From Sciurus carolinensis (Eukaryota; Chordata; Mammalia; Rodentia; Sciuridae): a DNA stretch of 64,000 nucleotides. The stretch is from the NCBI RefSeq assembly GCF_902686445.1, contig NC_062232.1, positions 71,875,440 to 71,939,439 of the forward strand, read 5' to 3'. The position numbers were made by a program, and so were the translations under genes. The notes below the pieces were generated by a model that was not told the DNA's origin, searched no databases, and worked only from the letters and a program-made list of their open reading frames with translations. Below, piece by piece: positions 1 to 11,579 of the stretch; the stretch's first letter is position 1, and every line of letters begins with the position of its first letter.

Positions 1-2330
1 TTTATTTGGCAACCTTCAAAATAAGATTAGAATAGGAGATAAATTTTCTTTCTCAAGTCTTGAGGTTTATATAGTGAAAGTGATTGTACATAAAAGAAAA
101 GCAAATGTAAGTAATTTTCATTAAGACAAAATTGATAATGCCAACTCAGGAAAGTGTTATACTCTAGCAAAGATTCAATATCTTTGCCAACATGGTTGTC
201 TAAATAGTTTCATCATTTATTGAAATTCTGGTTGAGGTTATTTAATTAGTAATAGTTAATACCATTTGCATGTAATGCCAAGTCTCCTGTTGTAGTTAAG
301 ATTTCCAGAATGTTGTCAATTACTGATATTGCTGAAATGTTAGAAATATGAAAAGTTTTTCCTACAGATAAGTTTAAAAATAATTTTCCTAAAGTAAGTT
401 GAGAACTCTTTACACATGTTTATGAGCTAGTTCTTCAATGGTTAATGCCCCTTTCCTAGATAACTATAATTCGTGATTGCCCTTGGTCTTTTATTTATTT
501 ATTTATTTTTATTTATGGTGAAGTAGAATCAATGTCTTTTTTATTGCTATGTATAAATTTAACTAAATCAACTTTTAAAATTCCCCAATTATCTAATAAT
601 AGAATTTTGAAAAATAAGACACTTGAATATAGGTACATATCTTTTTGTTGTATAACCTTTTTCCGATTAGTTGAGGTAAATACAAACTAACAAAACTGTG
701 CATTTATGCATTGGGAAAGCCCTATTCTCACAAATAAGTTAGCATTGTGTTAGTAAATATATATAACTTGCAAATTGGAAAATAGATGTGCAATAAAAAA
801 TTCAGCAATAGTTATATGCCTGCAGTGAGTAAAGCAATGACTCAGATTTATCAGGGAATGGGCATGAGCATCAATTTTATACATATATAAAATGCTCTAA
901 AATATATTAAGTACTTTGGAATATTCTCTCTCAAACATGCAAAAAAACAAAGAACTAAATTGTTTATTGTTCTTTAGAAAATAACTTTCAATTTTAAAAG
1001 CACATTTAAAAGATAAAATGAAGATAATAAATACAGTTGACATATATTCCTCAAACATTTCCCCCATTATACATATCTTACATTATTTGGCATACATTTC
1101 AAAACTAACAAATCAATTTTAATATGTTATTAATATATAAAATCCATGCTCTACTCATATTTCTTACTTTTTATCTAATGGTCTTTTTATGTTCTATGAT
1201 CCAATCAAGGATTTTACATTTGTACATACAGTCTCTGGACTCCTCTGTTGTGATAGCATCTAAGATATTTCTTGTATTTGACAACCTTGAAACCTCGGGG
1301 GAATTATTTTCAGATATTTAATAGATTAATAATATCTTAAGAATTGTCTGAAATTTTTCTCAAGTTTAACCTGTGGTAAGATCATCTAGTGAGGAAAAAC
1401 CCAGAAGTAAAATATTATTGTTATGTCATCATGTCAAGGGTACACTGGATGCAGAAAAACTTCTAAACAATTGAAAAATTATTGATAAACTTTTATCAGT
1501 TGCATGAGGTAGTGTTTCCCTGTTTTTTTTCCAGAGAAAAATTACTCTTTTCCCCATTTTGTGTCACAATGTGCAGCTCTTGTTTAAAGAATGGGAAATT
1601 GTGCTCTACCTACTTGAGGGTACTTCCATCTTTCAGCAATCATTTATATAAGCAAGGACTCATAGATATTTATTCTGAATTATTGTTATATTTCAGCACT
1701 ATTTTCTTGATCATAGTATTTTGACTTTTGTCCGTGAAAATTGTTGCAGTTGGATCCTACAGCTATTAAGCAGACTCCATAATTGTGAAATCTATCCTGT
1801 ATTTATCACCTTATTCTGATTTATTTATTTACTTTCAAACACCTTCTTACTTTATAGCACTGAAAATACCCTAGACTTGTCTCATGTATTTTCTGGTTAA
1901 GTGCTAGAATCAACAACATTGTTAAGGAATCTTATTTCCATTATAAGAAAATTTTATTATAATCCAATATTTTGGTACTAAGATTTCTCATGAAATAAAG
2001 GATTAAAACATCCTTTATTCCAGGATCAGTTGACATAGAGTGCAAATAAATATATGTGTACAATAATTTGGGGTATACACATATCTACATTTCATTTGTA
2101 TTAGTATTAGGATAAACATGAATCTATCTTGATGTCTCCAACTTTAATCTATTATCAAAATCATTATTCTAGATTCTTCTATTATCTGTAACTTCCTAAT
2201 CTATAATACATGTTTCAAAATTTCTAACCATTAACACAATGGAAAAATTATTTTACTCTCAATTATGAGTTTTTCAAAATACATGTTGTCATGTATCCAT
2301 CATTAGGTTTCTTGAAAAACACTGTCACTG
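1..2330. other. AT-rich stretch, no gene seen
   Basis: No convincing coding region, RNA gene or well-preserved repeat is visible on either strand. A short (TTTA)n tract lies near 490-515. The two open frames in this stretch (65 and 80 codons) show no domain and have the composition expected of random AT-rich DNA. Very old, unrecognisable repeats may be present. Confidence 0.6.
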
Positions 2331-2700
2331 ACCTGAAGTTACTATGTACTTCCTCTATCCAACCTTACCCAACACTAAACTCTTTGCAGATACTGAATTT
2401 TTTTGTTATTATAATTTTGTCTTTTTTATATAATTGGAATTATGCCATATATAGTCTTTCCTAACAGAATTTTTCCTCTTAACAATATACATTTATAATT
2501 TGTCCTTATTTCCTTTTACCCCTGAATAAACTTCTAGTTTATCTGTGTATCAGAGTTTATTTATCTAATGATGTTTTAAAGGAAATCTTGAAGGATTCTA
2601 ATTTTGTCAATTATATATGAAACTGCTATAAACATTCATACCCAGATTTGTGGACCTATATTTTAAAACAGTTGGGGAAATAGCAGGAAATTAAAATTTT
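2330..2700 (-). mobile_element. Old L1 3'-region fragment, antisense
   Basis: The plus strand has the wording typical of the antisense of old mammalian L1 3' regions: tracts on a sense-strand pattern of tail, 'aaactgctataaacattcat', and a following 'tgtggacctat'. It is heavily diverged and has no readable frame or target-site duplication. The assignment rests on pattern only. Confidence 0.45.
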
Positions 2701-2723
2701 TATGATGTGTTGATCAGGATCTT

Positions 2724-2843
2724 CTAGAGAAACTATATTATATATACATATTCGTATGTATGTGTATATACAAACATACATATATGCATACATATACACA
2801 TATATATAGATATATATATACATATATACAAATATAGATTGTT
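2724..2843. repeat. TA/CA-rich microsatellite
   Basis: An interrupted alternating purine-pyrimidine tract of tata, tgta and catata units runs for about 120 bp. It is imperfect, so it is probably old, and it could be polymorphic in length. Confidence 0.85.
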
Positions 2844-3051
2844 ACAAGAAATAGTCTCATACAAGAAATAGTCTCTAAAAGCTAAGAAGTCTAAGCCCAG
2901 AGTAGATGATGATATAGTGGTGTAGTTCTAGTCTGAATCAAAAAACCTGAGAGAAGAACTTACAGCATGTTACAGTCCTAGTCTGAGGTTAAAAATCAGA
3001 ACTCCATTCTAAGTCTGCATCTTAAGGCAGAGAAAATTTATTTACCAGTAT

Positions 3052-4016
3052 TTTAGTCAACTTTCCACTACTGTGATAGAATATCTGAGAAAATCAACTT
3101 GGAATGAATAAATTTTTATTGTAGCTCATGGTTTCAGAGGTTTCATTTCATGGTTGTGAAGCCAGAATTAAAGATAGGCAGTTAATGTAGAATAGGTAAT
3201 TGGGTCAAATTGAGAAAATGTAGGCCGATCTGAGTCTGGGAAGTTGGAAACTGGCCCTGGGAGACTGGAATGTTCATGTCTCCAGAGCCCTTGGATACCA
3301 CCCCTCCCAAAAAGGTTGCTGGTGAAGCCCCTCCTGAGCAGACAGAGAGCTCCTAATCAATGCCTTCTGGGCTGCCACTCCCTTCCTGCCTAACCCTCCA
3401 CTTTGGCCCTTCCACCCCACCTGCTCAGTCCCTGACCACTCCACCAAAATCTCCCAGTCACTATACAGGATGGGGGAAATGAACAAGAGAAGGGAGAGGA
3501 ACGCAGGGGAGCAAAGGAAACTTTAGATGTATAAAAAGGTCGAGACTTCCTCGTCCCACAGATTCTGCTTTGGGTCCCCTTCTTCCACCCAGGAGAAGTC
3601 TATTTTACTATCCTTTAATAAAGCTTCTTACTTTCTACTCTACAATTGACTTGGTATGCTTCTCTGGTGTTACACTTCAACATCTGAGGAAGAGGACTCG
3701 TCAAGGTAACTGATAATAGAAGGTATAGTTTAGTTGGTTCTGTTGTTTTATGGGCCTGTGAAACGGAGAATATCATGTTGATGAGAATGGGATAACAAAA
3801 TTACTCTCTGGTGAAAGACAGTAAACAAAGGCAAAGAGAGGAAGTGTACAGGTCCCAATATCCCATTCAATGGCATGCCCCCCAATGACTTAACTTTATT
3901 CCACATGGTGTTACTTCATAATAGCTCCACTCCCTTCTGGAGCACCAAACACTAGTGACAAATCTTTTAGCATATAAAATTCTGGGGACACGTAACATAA
4001 ATTCCATAATGCCCAG
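3052..4016 (-). mobile_element. MaLR (ERVL-MaLR) LTR, antisense, split
   Basis: Two blocks (3052-3160 and 3735-4016) match the pattern shared by the other antisense MaLR LTRs of this window: a 'gtcaactttccactac' start, then 'tttattgtagctcatggtttcagaggtt', a 'gggcctgtgaaacgg' middle, and a 'tggggacacgtaacataa' end. The interval between the blocks holds an unrelated LTR-like insert. No target-site duplication could be read. Confidence 0.6.
3160..3735 (+). mobile_element. LTR-like insert inside a MaLR LTR
   Basis: This GC-richer block interrupts the antisense MaLR LTR at 3052-4016. On the plus strand it carries a TATA-like box (tataaaaagg at about 3530), a C-rich pyrimidine stretch, and a polyadenylation signal (aataaag at about 3618) followed by a short U5-like tail ending near 3682 in 'ttcaaca'. 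This order (TATA, signal, short tail) is that of a retroviral LTR, probably class I. The 70-codon antisense frame at 3274-3486 has no recognisable domain. Outer edges are uncertain; a possible 'tggtt' duplication flanks the block. Confidence 0.5.
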
Positions 4017-4481
4017 TTTGAAGATGATCAGAGAGTGAATTTTCCCTTCCTCCACCATGTTTTTATATTTAGCTTTCAGAAGTTTGGATGAGAACCACCC
4101 ACATTGAGAAATGTATCTGATTTATTCAATCTACTTATTGAATTTTAACTGCATCCAAAACATACTTTAACAATAAATCCAAACCAAATAAGGATGACCA
4201 ATGGTTTTAGACCCATTTTTCACCAGTATAATGACATAAGGGAGGAAAGTTAACATTATAAAGAAAATATATTTAACTCACATTTTTAGAAATTCAAAAC
4301 TAGAAACTGATCAGATTCCTCTTAGCCCTCTCAGCTACATCACCTTATGGTAGGAGTATGTGCACAAGTGTAACATTACATCTCCATATAGGAAGCAAGA
4401 AAACCTGGAATTCCACAATCCCTTCAGATGGCATAACCCTATTTACTTAAATAATTTCATTAGGTCTCATCTCTTAAAGGT
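4017..4481. other. Short unassigned stretch
   Basis: AT-rich DNA between two MaLR elements. The part after about 4310 ('cctcttagccctctcagctacatcacctt') may itself be a decayed antisense MaLR end, but I cannot support that firmly. Confidence 0.4.
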
Positions 4482-4934
4482 TGTGAGTCAGTTTTTCATA
4501 ACAGTGAACAAAATACCTGACAATAAAAATTTATAAGAGGAAAATTTTATTTTGAGCTTGCAGTTTCAGAGGTTCAGTGTATTGCTCAATCAACTCCATT
4601 GTCCTGGGTTTGAGGTAAGGCAGAATATCATGGAGAAAGAGTATGACAGAGGAAAGCTGTTCAGTTGATGGAAACCAGGAAATTGAGTGAGTGAGAGAGA
4701 GAGGACCCAGAAATAACATGTAGTGCAATGTCATTCCTCAGTGACATACTTACTTTACCCATGTCCCATTTGCCTATAGTTATCACTGAGTAAAGCATTC
4801 AAATTATGAATCCATCAAATGAATTAATCCACTGATGAAGTTACAACTTTCATAATCAAAGCCTTTCATCTCTGAATATCCCTGCATTGCCTAACACAGA
4901 AGCTTCTCAGGGGACATTAAATTCAAATCAAATA
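4482..4934 (-). repeat. MaLR 3' LTR (antisense)
   Basis: On the plus strand it opens with 'tgtgagtcagtttttc', continues with 'aaaatacctgac' and 'ggtttgaggtaaggcagaat', and closes with 'cttctcaggggacatt'. The same order of phrases is seen in the LTRs at 13110, 15106, 45401 and 62040. It is the downstream LTR of the minus-strand MaLR provirus. Confidence 0.7.
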
Positions 4935-5037
4935 GTTCACCCCTGACCCCTGAAACTCATATTCATCTCACAGTGCAAAAGGGTAGTTTAGTCACTCTCC
5001 AAGAGTCTCCACAGTGTTAACAGTTTCAGCATTGATC

Positions 5038-5053
5038 AAAAGTTCAATTCCAG
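5038..5053 (+). repeat. L1 target-site duplication, left copy
   Basis: The 16-bp sequence aaaagttcaattccag is repeated exactly at 11856-11871, directly after the A-rich tail of the L1. Outside the two copies the flanking DNA joins into continuous MaLR internal sequence, which supports a simple endonuclease-type insertion. Confidence 0.88.
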
Positions 5054-6619
5054 GCTGGTTTTAAGATGGCGGACTAGAGGGTGGCTGCATTTCATGTTGC
5101 TCCAGGACTCAGGATTCAAAAGAGGAGATAGTGAGAGACTTGGGACCAATTCAAAGCCGCCGGGTGAGTCTCTCCCATTGGGGAGGCGTCCCAGATGGTG
5201 TGGTAGTCCCAGAATGCAGGGAACTTTGTGAAGTAGAGTTGCCCAGCAAGACACCCCTCCCCCCGCTGGAGCAGTGAACTCGGACAACTGGGAGCATCGT
5301 AGAGGAGGCCGCTCAGCACAGTGCTTGGACTCGGAGCAACCACTGGGGCTCCGGGCGGCTGCCCAGAGGAGGAGCTGTGTGGTGAGCTGTTTGGACTCAG
5401 AGCAACCACTCCTGAACACCGGGGCCTGCCTGGAGGAGGAGGAGGAGGAGCACGGCAGGTCGCTTAGACCCAGAGTGACTGCACCAGAGCTACAGGCGGT
5501 TGCCAGAGGAGGAGCTGTGTGGCGAGCTGTTTGGACTCAGAGCGACTCCTCCTGAACACCTGGGCCTGCCTGGAGGAAGAGGAGGAGCGCGGTGGGTTGC
5601 TTGGACTAGGAGTGACTGCATCAGAGCTCCAGGTGGCTGCTCAGAGGAGGAGGCGAGTGGTGAGTGTTTGGACTCAAAGCGACCGCTCCTGAACACCGGG
5701 GGTCTGCCCGGAGGAGGAGCATGGTGGGTCGCTTGGATCGGAGCAACCGCTCCTGAACACCTGGGGGGCTACCAGGAAGAGGAGGAGGGGGCAGGTCACA
5801 TGGACTCGGGGTGACTGCCTCGGGCTACAGGTGGTTGGCGGGAGGAGGAGAGGCGAAGTGATGTGAGTTGCTTGGACTCCTAGTGACCGCCTCAGAACAC
5901 TGGGCGTCTGTCAGGAGGAAGAGGCATGTGGCGGGTCGCTGGGACTCATAGCAACTGTACCGGGCTCCAGGTGGATGCTCAGAGGAGGGGCCGCATAGCC
6001 AGGCGATTAGGTGCAGAACAGGGTCCCAGGACCTAGGCGGTTTCTGGGTGGAAGAGCCGCACAGAGACACACTTAGGGTGGAGCGAAGTTTCCAGGACTG
6101 CGGGCAGATTCTCTGAGGAGAGGGAGCCTACAGAGACTCATCTGCGAAGGGTGAGGCTCCCAGGCCCAGGAGGTAGGTTCGGACCCTGGGAACATTGCAG
6201 AGGAAGGCAGCCCAGCCCAGGAGGAGTTGTGGATTGAGGGGAAACTCCACGAGGGGAACTGACCAGCGAGACCTCCCCACCGGGTGAGTCTTCCCTGCCG
6301 GATGAGGTTTTCCCACAAGGACGGTAAAACCAGAGACACAGGCGCAAACAGGCCTTGCCTCAGCCCGCAGCCTAGTTCCCCTTTGGATGACCATTGGTCA
6401 ACAAGTGGAGGCACCTCTGCCCACTAGCAGGGAATATACCCCACCTGAAGGTCACCACCCCTAGAGATGCAACTTCCTTGTGGAGCACCGCATTATCAAC
6501 TTCCTCCAAGACTTCAGGCTACTGAAGGATAAAGGGGATACACTAGCAATCTTCAGGGGCATTATAAGTCAATAGAGGAAATCTGCAATATCTTAGCAGT
6601 CCATTGATACCTGAACAAT
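5054..6619 (+). promoter_or_regulatory. L1 5'UTR promoter with tandem monomers
   Basis: The region is GC- and CpG-rich against AT-rich surroundings. It opens with 'ttttaagatggcggac' (5059-5074), which contains the core AAGATGGCGG known as the YY1 site of L1 promoters. From about 5325 to 6000 it is built from about ten diverged units of 65-73 bp, each marked by 'ttggactc', an 'agcgaccgc'-like block and 'ggaggaggag'. Markers start at about 5325, 5391, 5464, 5531, 5601, 5668, 5733, 5800, 5872 and 5940. Two unit types seem to alternate, giving a higher period of about 137 bp. Long open frames on either strand here follow from the low stop content of GC-rich repeats and are not genes. Confidence 0.85.
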
Positions 6620-7665
6620 ATGAGAAAAGAAGGGAAGAAAATGCCCCAAACAAATCTAGATGTTACATCAATAAAATCCAACGACAGCATGGCAGAAGAA
6701 ATGACAGAAAGGGAGTTCAGAATGTACATAATTAAAATGATCAGGGAAGCAAACGATGAGATGAAAGAGCAAATGCAGGCATTGAATAATGAGATGAAAG
6801 AGCAAATGCAGGCATTGAATGATCGCACCAATCGACAGTTAAAAGAGCAAATACAGGAAGCAAAAGATCATTTCAATAAAGAGTTAGAGATATTGAAAAA
6901 AAACCAAACAGAAATCCTTGAAATGAAGGAAACAATAAACCAAATTAAGAACTCCATAGAAAGCATAACCAATAGGATAGAACACCTGGAAGACAGAACC
7001 TCAGATATTGAAGACAAAATATTTAACCTTGAAAACAAAGTTGAACGAACAGAGAAGATGGTAAGAAATCATGAACAGAATCTGCAAGAACTATGGGATA
7101 TCATGAAAAGGCCAAATTTGAGAATTATTGGGATTGAGGAAGGCTTAGAGAAACAAACCAAAGGAATGAACAATCTATTCAATGAACTAATATCAGAAAA
7201 TTTCCCAAATCTGAAGAATGAAATGGAAAATGATGTTCAAGAGGCTTATAGGACTCCAAATACACAAAATTACAACAGACCCACACCAAAGCACATTATA
7301 ATGAAAATACCTAACATACAAAATAAAGACAGAAGTTTAAAGGCTGTGAGAGAAAAGAACCAAATTACATTCAGGGGGAAACCAATATGGATATCAGCAG
7401 ATTTTTCAATCCAGACCTAAAAGCTAGAAGGGCCTGGAACAACATTTTTCAAGCCCTGAAAGAAAATGGATGCCAACCAAGAATCTTATACCCAGAAAAA
7501 CTTACCTTCAGATTTGCCAATGAAATAAAATCCTTCCATGATAAACAAAAGCTAAAAGAATTTACAAAAAGAAAGCCAGCATTACAGAACATTCTCAGCA
7601 AAATATTCCATGAGGAAGAGATGAAAAACAAAGAAGCAAATCAGCAAAGGGAGGGATTATCCTAA
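6620..7665 (+). pseudogene. L1 ORF1 (RNA-binding chaperone), frameshifted
   Basis: ORF1 protein forms trimers that bind L1 RNA in the ribonucleoprotein. The frame starts at 6620 and reads 266 codons. Residues about 30-150 are a heptad-rich coiled coil, with an 11-residue unit (EMKEQMQALN plus one) tandemly repeated by an exact-length 33-bp duplication at 6755-6787 and 6788-6820. An RRM-like part follows, with 'RIIGIEEG' near residue 170, then a C-terminal domain starting near 'KHIIMKIP'. Close to 7418 one base appears missing, the frame runs into a stop at 7418-7420, and the domain resumes in the next frame (about 7387-7665) with 'QPRILYPEKLTF' and 'EIKSFHDKQKL'. Combined length of about 345 codons fits the family. 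Confidence 0.9.
6755..6820 (+). repeat. 33-bp tandem duplication in ORF1 coiled coil
   Basis: Two adjacent 33-bp copies (6755-6787 and 6788-6820) differ only at their first codon (gat versus aat). Each adds 11 residues, which is not a multiple of seven, so the second copy shifts the register of the heptads by four residues. Confidence 0.92.
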
Positions 7666-7697
7666 AGGAATTGTCAAATAAAGGAGGAACCAAGTCG

Positions 7698-7709
7698 TGT
7701 CAAAAAAAA

Positions 7710-7744
<35 letters not shown>

Positions 7745-7750
7745 AATAAA
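7698..7750 (+). repeat. (AAAT)n tract between ORF1 and ORF2
   Basis: A run of aaataaat units fills the inter-ORF spacer of the L1. It sits just upstream of the ORF2 start region and probably grew from the A-rich spacer seen in many L1s. Confidence 0.85.
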
Positions 7751-7756
7751 TGAACC

Positions 7757-10700
7757 AAATGACCAGAATACAAATCACATCTCTATAATAACCCTCAATA
7801 TTAATGGCCTGAATTCATCAATCAAAAGACATAGACTGGCAGATTGGATTAAAAAGAAAGATCCAACAATATGTTGCCTGCAAGAGACTCACCTCATAGA
7901 AAGAGATACCCATAGACTAAAGGTGAAAGGATGGGGAAAAACATACCATGCACATGGACTCAGCAAAAAAGCTGGAGTATCCATCCTCATTTCAGATAAT
8001 GTGGACTTCAAGCCAAAGTTAGTCACAAAGGATGAAGATGGACATTTCATACTGCTTAAGGGAAGCATAAATCAGAAAGATATAACAATCATAAGCATCT
8101 ATGCCCCAAACAGTGGCTCATCCATGTATGTCAAACAAATCCTTCTCAATTTCAGAAACCAAATAGACCATAACACAATAATACTAGGTGATTTTGACAC
8201 ACCTCTCTCCCTACTGGACAGATCTTCCAAACAAAAATTGAACAAAGAAACCATAGAATTCAATAACACAATCAATAATTTAGACTTAACAGACATTTAT
8301 AGAATATACCATCCAACAAAGAGTGAATACACTTTCTTCTCAGCAGCACATGGATCCTTCTCTAAAATAGACCATATATTATGCCACAAAGCTAATGTTA
8401 GCAAATACAAGAAGATAGAGACACTACCTTGTATTCTATCAGATCATAATGGATTGAAGTTAGAAACAAATGAAAGAGTAAAAACAGAAACTACTCCAAC
8501 ACCTGGAGATTAAACAATATGCTATTATATGATGAATGGATAACAGAAGATATTAGGAAGGAAATTAAAAAATTCTTAGAGGTAAATGAGAACAAAGAAA
8601 CATCATATCAAAATCTCTGGGACACTATGAAAGCAGTACTTAGAGGAAAATTTATTTCATGGAGCGCATTTAATAAAAGAAGTAAAACTCAACAAATAAA
8701 CGACCTAACACTACAGCTCAAAGCCCTAGAAAAAGAAGAACAGACCAACACCAAAAGCAGTAGAAGACAGGAAATAGTTAATCTCAGAGCTGAAATCAAT
8801 GAAATTGAAACAAAATAACAATACAAAAAATTGACTAAATAGTTGGTTCTTCGAAAAAATAAACAAAATTGATAAACTTTTAGCCACACTAACAAAGAGA
8901 AGATGAGATAAAACCCAAATCACTAAAATTCGGAATGAACAAGGAAATATCACAACAGACACGATTGAAATACAAAACATCATTAGAAGCTATTTGAAAA
9001 ACTATACTACAACAAAATACAAAACTTCGAAGACATCAACAGGTTTCTAGAGACATATGAATTGCCTAAACTGAACGAGGAGGACATACACAATTTAAAT
9101 AGACCAATTTCAAGTAATGAAATAGAAGAAGTCATCAAAAGCCTACCAACAAAGAAAGTCTAGGACCAGATGGGTTCTCAGCCGAGTTCTACAAAACCTT
9201 TAAAGAAGAGCTCATTCCAATACTTCTCAAAGTACTCCATAAAATAGTACTTCATTCTATGAAGTCAATATTACCCTGATACCTAAACCAGACAGAGACA
9301 CATGGAGGAAAGAAAATTTCAGACCAATATCCTTAATGAACATCGACACAAAAATTCTCAACAAAATTTTAGCAAATCGCATACAAAAACATATTAAAAT
9401 GATAGTGCACCATGATCAAGTGGTTTTCATCCCAGGGATGCAAGGTTGGTTCATCATCAGGAAATCAATAAATGTAATTCACCATATCAATAGACTTAAA
9501 GTCAAGAATCACATGATTATATCAATAGATGCAGAAAAAGCATTTGATGAAATACAGTACCCCTTCATGCTCAAAACACTAGAAAAAATAGATAGTGGGA
9601 ACATTCCCTAACATTGTAAAGGCCATCTATGCTAAGCCCATGGCTAACATCATTCTAAATGGTGAAAAACTGAAAGCATTCCCCCTAAAAACTGGAACAA
9701 GGCAGGGATACCCTCTTTCACCACTTCTATTCAATATCGTCCTTGAAACTCTAGCCAGAGCAATTAGACAGACCAAAGAAATTAAAGGGATACGAATAGG
9801 AAAAGAAGAACTCAAACTATCCCTATTTGCTGATGATATGATTATATACTTAGAGGAACCAGGAAATTCCACCAGAAAACTTTTAGAACTCATAAGTGAG
9901 TTCAGTAAATTAGCAGGATATAAGATCAATGCTCATAAATCTAATGCATTTTTATACATAAGTGATGAATCTTCAGAAAGAAAAATTAGGAAAACTACTC
10001 CATTCACAATAGCATCGAAAAAAATAAAATACTTGGGAATCAATCTCACAAAAGAGGTGAAAGACCTCTCCAATGAGAACTACAGAACACTAAAGAAAGA
10101 AATTAAAGAAAACCTTAGAAGATGGAAAGATCTCCCATGTTCCTGGATAGGAAGAATTAATATTGTCAAAATGACCATACTACCAAAAGTGCTATACAGA
10201 TTCAATACAATTCCAATTAAAAAACCAATGACGTACCTTACAGAAATAGAACAAGCAATCATGAAATTCATCTGGAAGATTAAGAAACCCAGAATAGCTA
10301 AAGCAATCCTTAGCAGAAAGAGTGAAGCAGGGGATATCACAATACCAGATCTTCAACTCTACTTACAAACTTACAACTTCTACTCTACTACAAAGCAATA
10401 GTAACAAGAACGGCAAGGTGTTGGTACCAAAATAGACAGGTAGATCAACGGTACAGAATAGAGGACATGGACAAAAACCCAAATAAATACAATTTTCTCA
10501 TACTAGACAAAGGGGCCAAAAATATGCAATGGAGAAAAGATAGCTTCTTCAACAAATGGTGCTGGGAGAATTGGAAATCCATATGCAACAGAATGAAACT
10601 AAACCCATATCTCTCACCATGCACGAAACTAAACTCAAAATGGATTAAGGACCTCGGAATCAGACCAGAGACCTTGCACCTTATAGAAGAAAAAGTAGGT

Positions 10701-11579
10701 CCAGATCTTCAACATGTCAGCTTAGGATCAGACTTCCTCAACAGGACTCACATAGCACAAGAAATAAAAGCCAGAATCAATAACTGGGATAGATTCAAAC
10801 TAAAAAGCTTTCTCTCAGCAAAGGAAACTATCAGCAATGCAAAGAAAGAGCCTACAGAGTGGGAGAAGATCTTTGCCAATCATACTTCAGATGGAGTACT
10901 AATCTCCAGAATCTATAAAGAACTCAAAGAACTCTACACCAAGAATGCAAATAATCCAGTCGACAGATGGGCTAAGGAAATGAATAGACACTTCATGGAA
11001 GAAGATCTACAAGCAATCAATAAACATATGGAAAAATGTTCAACATCTCTAGTAATAAGAGAAATGCAAATCAAAACCACCCTAAGATTCTATCTCACCC
11101 CAATTAGAATGACGATTATCAAGAATACAAGCAACAACAGGTGTTGGCAAGGATGTGGGGAGAAAGGTACACTCATACATTGCTGGTGGGGCTGCAAATT
11201 AGTGCAGCCACTCTGGAAAGCAGTGTGGAGACTCCTTAGAAAACTTGGAATGGAACCACCATTTGACCCAGCTATCCCACTCCTTGGCCTATACCCAAAG
11301 GACTTAGAATCAGCATACTACAGAGATATAGCCACATCAATGTTCATAGCTGCGCAATTCACAATAGCCAGATTTTGGACCCAACCTAGATGTCCTTCAA
11401 TTGATGAATGTATAAAGAAAGTGTGGTATATATATACAATGGAATATTACTCAGCCATAGAGAATGATAAAATTATGGCATTTGCAGGCAAATGGATGAA
11501 ATTGGAGAACATCATGCGAAGTGAGATAAGCCAATCTCAAAAAACCAAAGGACGAATGATATCGCTAATAAGTGGATGA
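7757..11579 (+). pseudogene. L1 ORF2 (endonuclease-reverse transcriptase), broken
   Basis: ORF2 protein nicks DNA and reverse-transcribes L1 RNA at the nick. Domains in order: AP-like endonuclease (7780-8510; 'TLNINGLN', 'QETHL', 'SIYAPNSG', 'GDFDTP', 'DHILCHK', 'LSDHNGL'), a linker, reverse transcriptase (about 9180-10400; 'SIDAEKAFD', '[14 protein letters not shown]', and the catalytic FADD at 9826-9837), and a C-terminal part with the cysteine-rich '[18 protein letters not shown]' (11143-11196). The frame changes at the start region near 7765-7790, near 8510, several times between 8815 and 9330, near 9600 and near 10400, so no long product is possible. The last frame (10467-11579) is 370 codons and ends at the normal stop. 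Confidence 0.92.

Noticed and set aside
5036..6414. Several open frames of 68-127 codons on both strands
   Set aside because: All lie in the GC-rich tandem monomers of the L1 5'UTR, overlap each other in several frames and show no domain.
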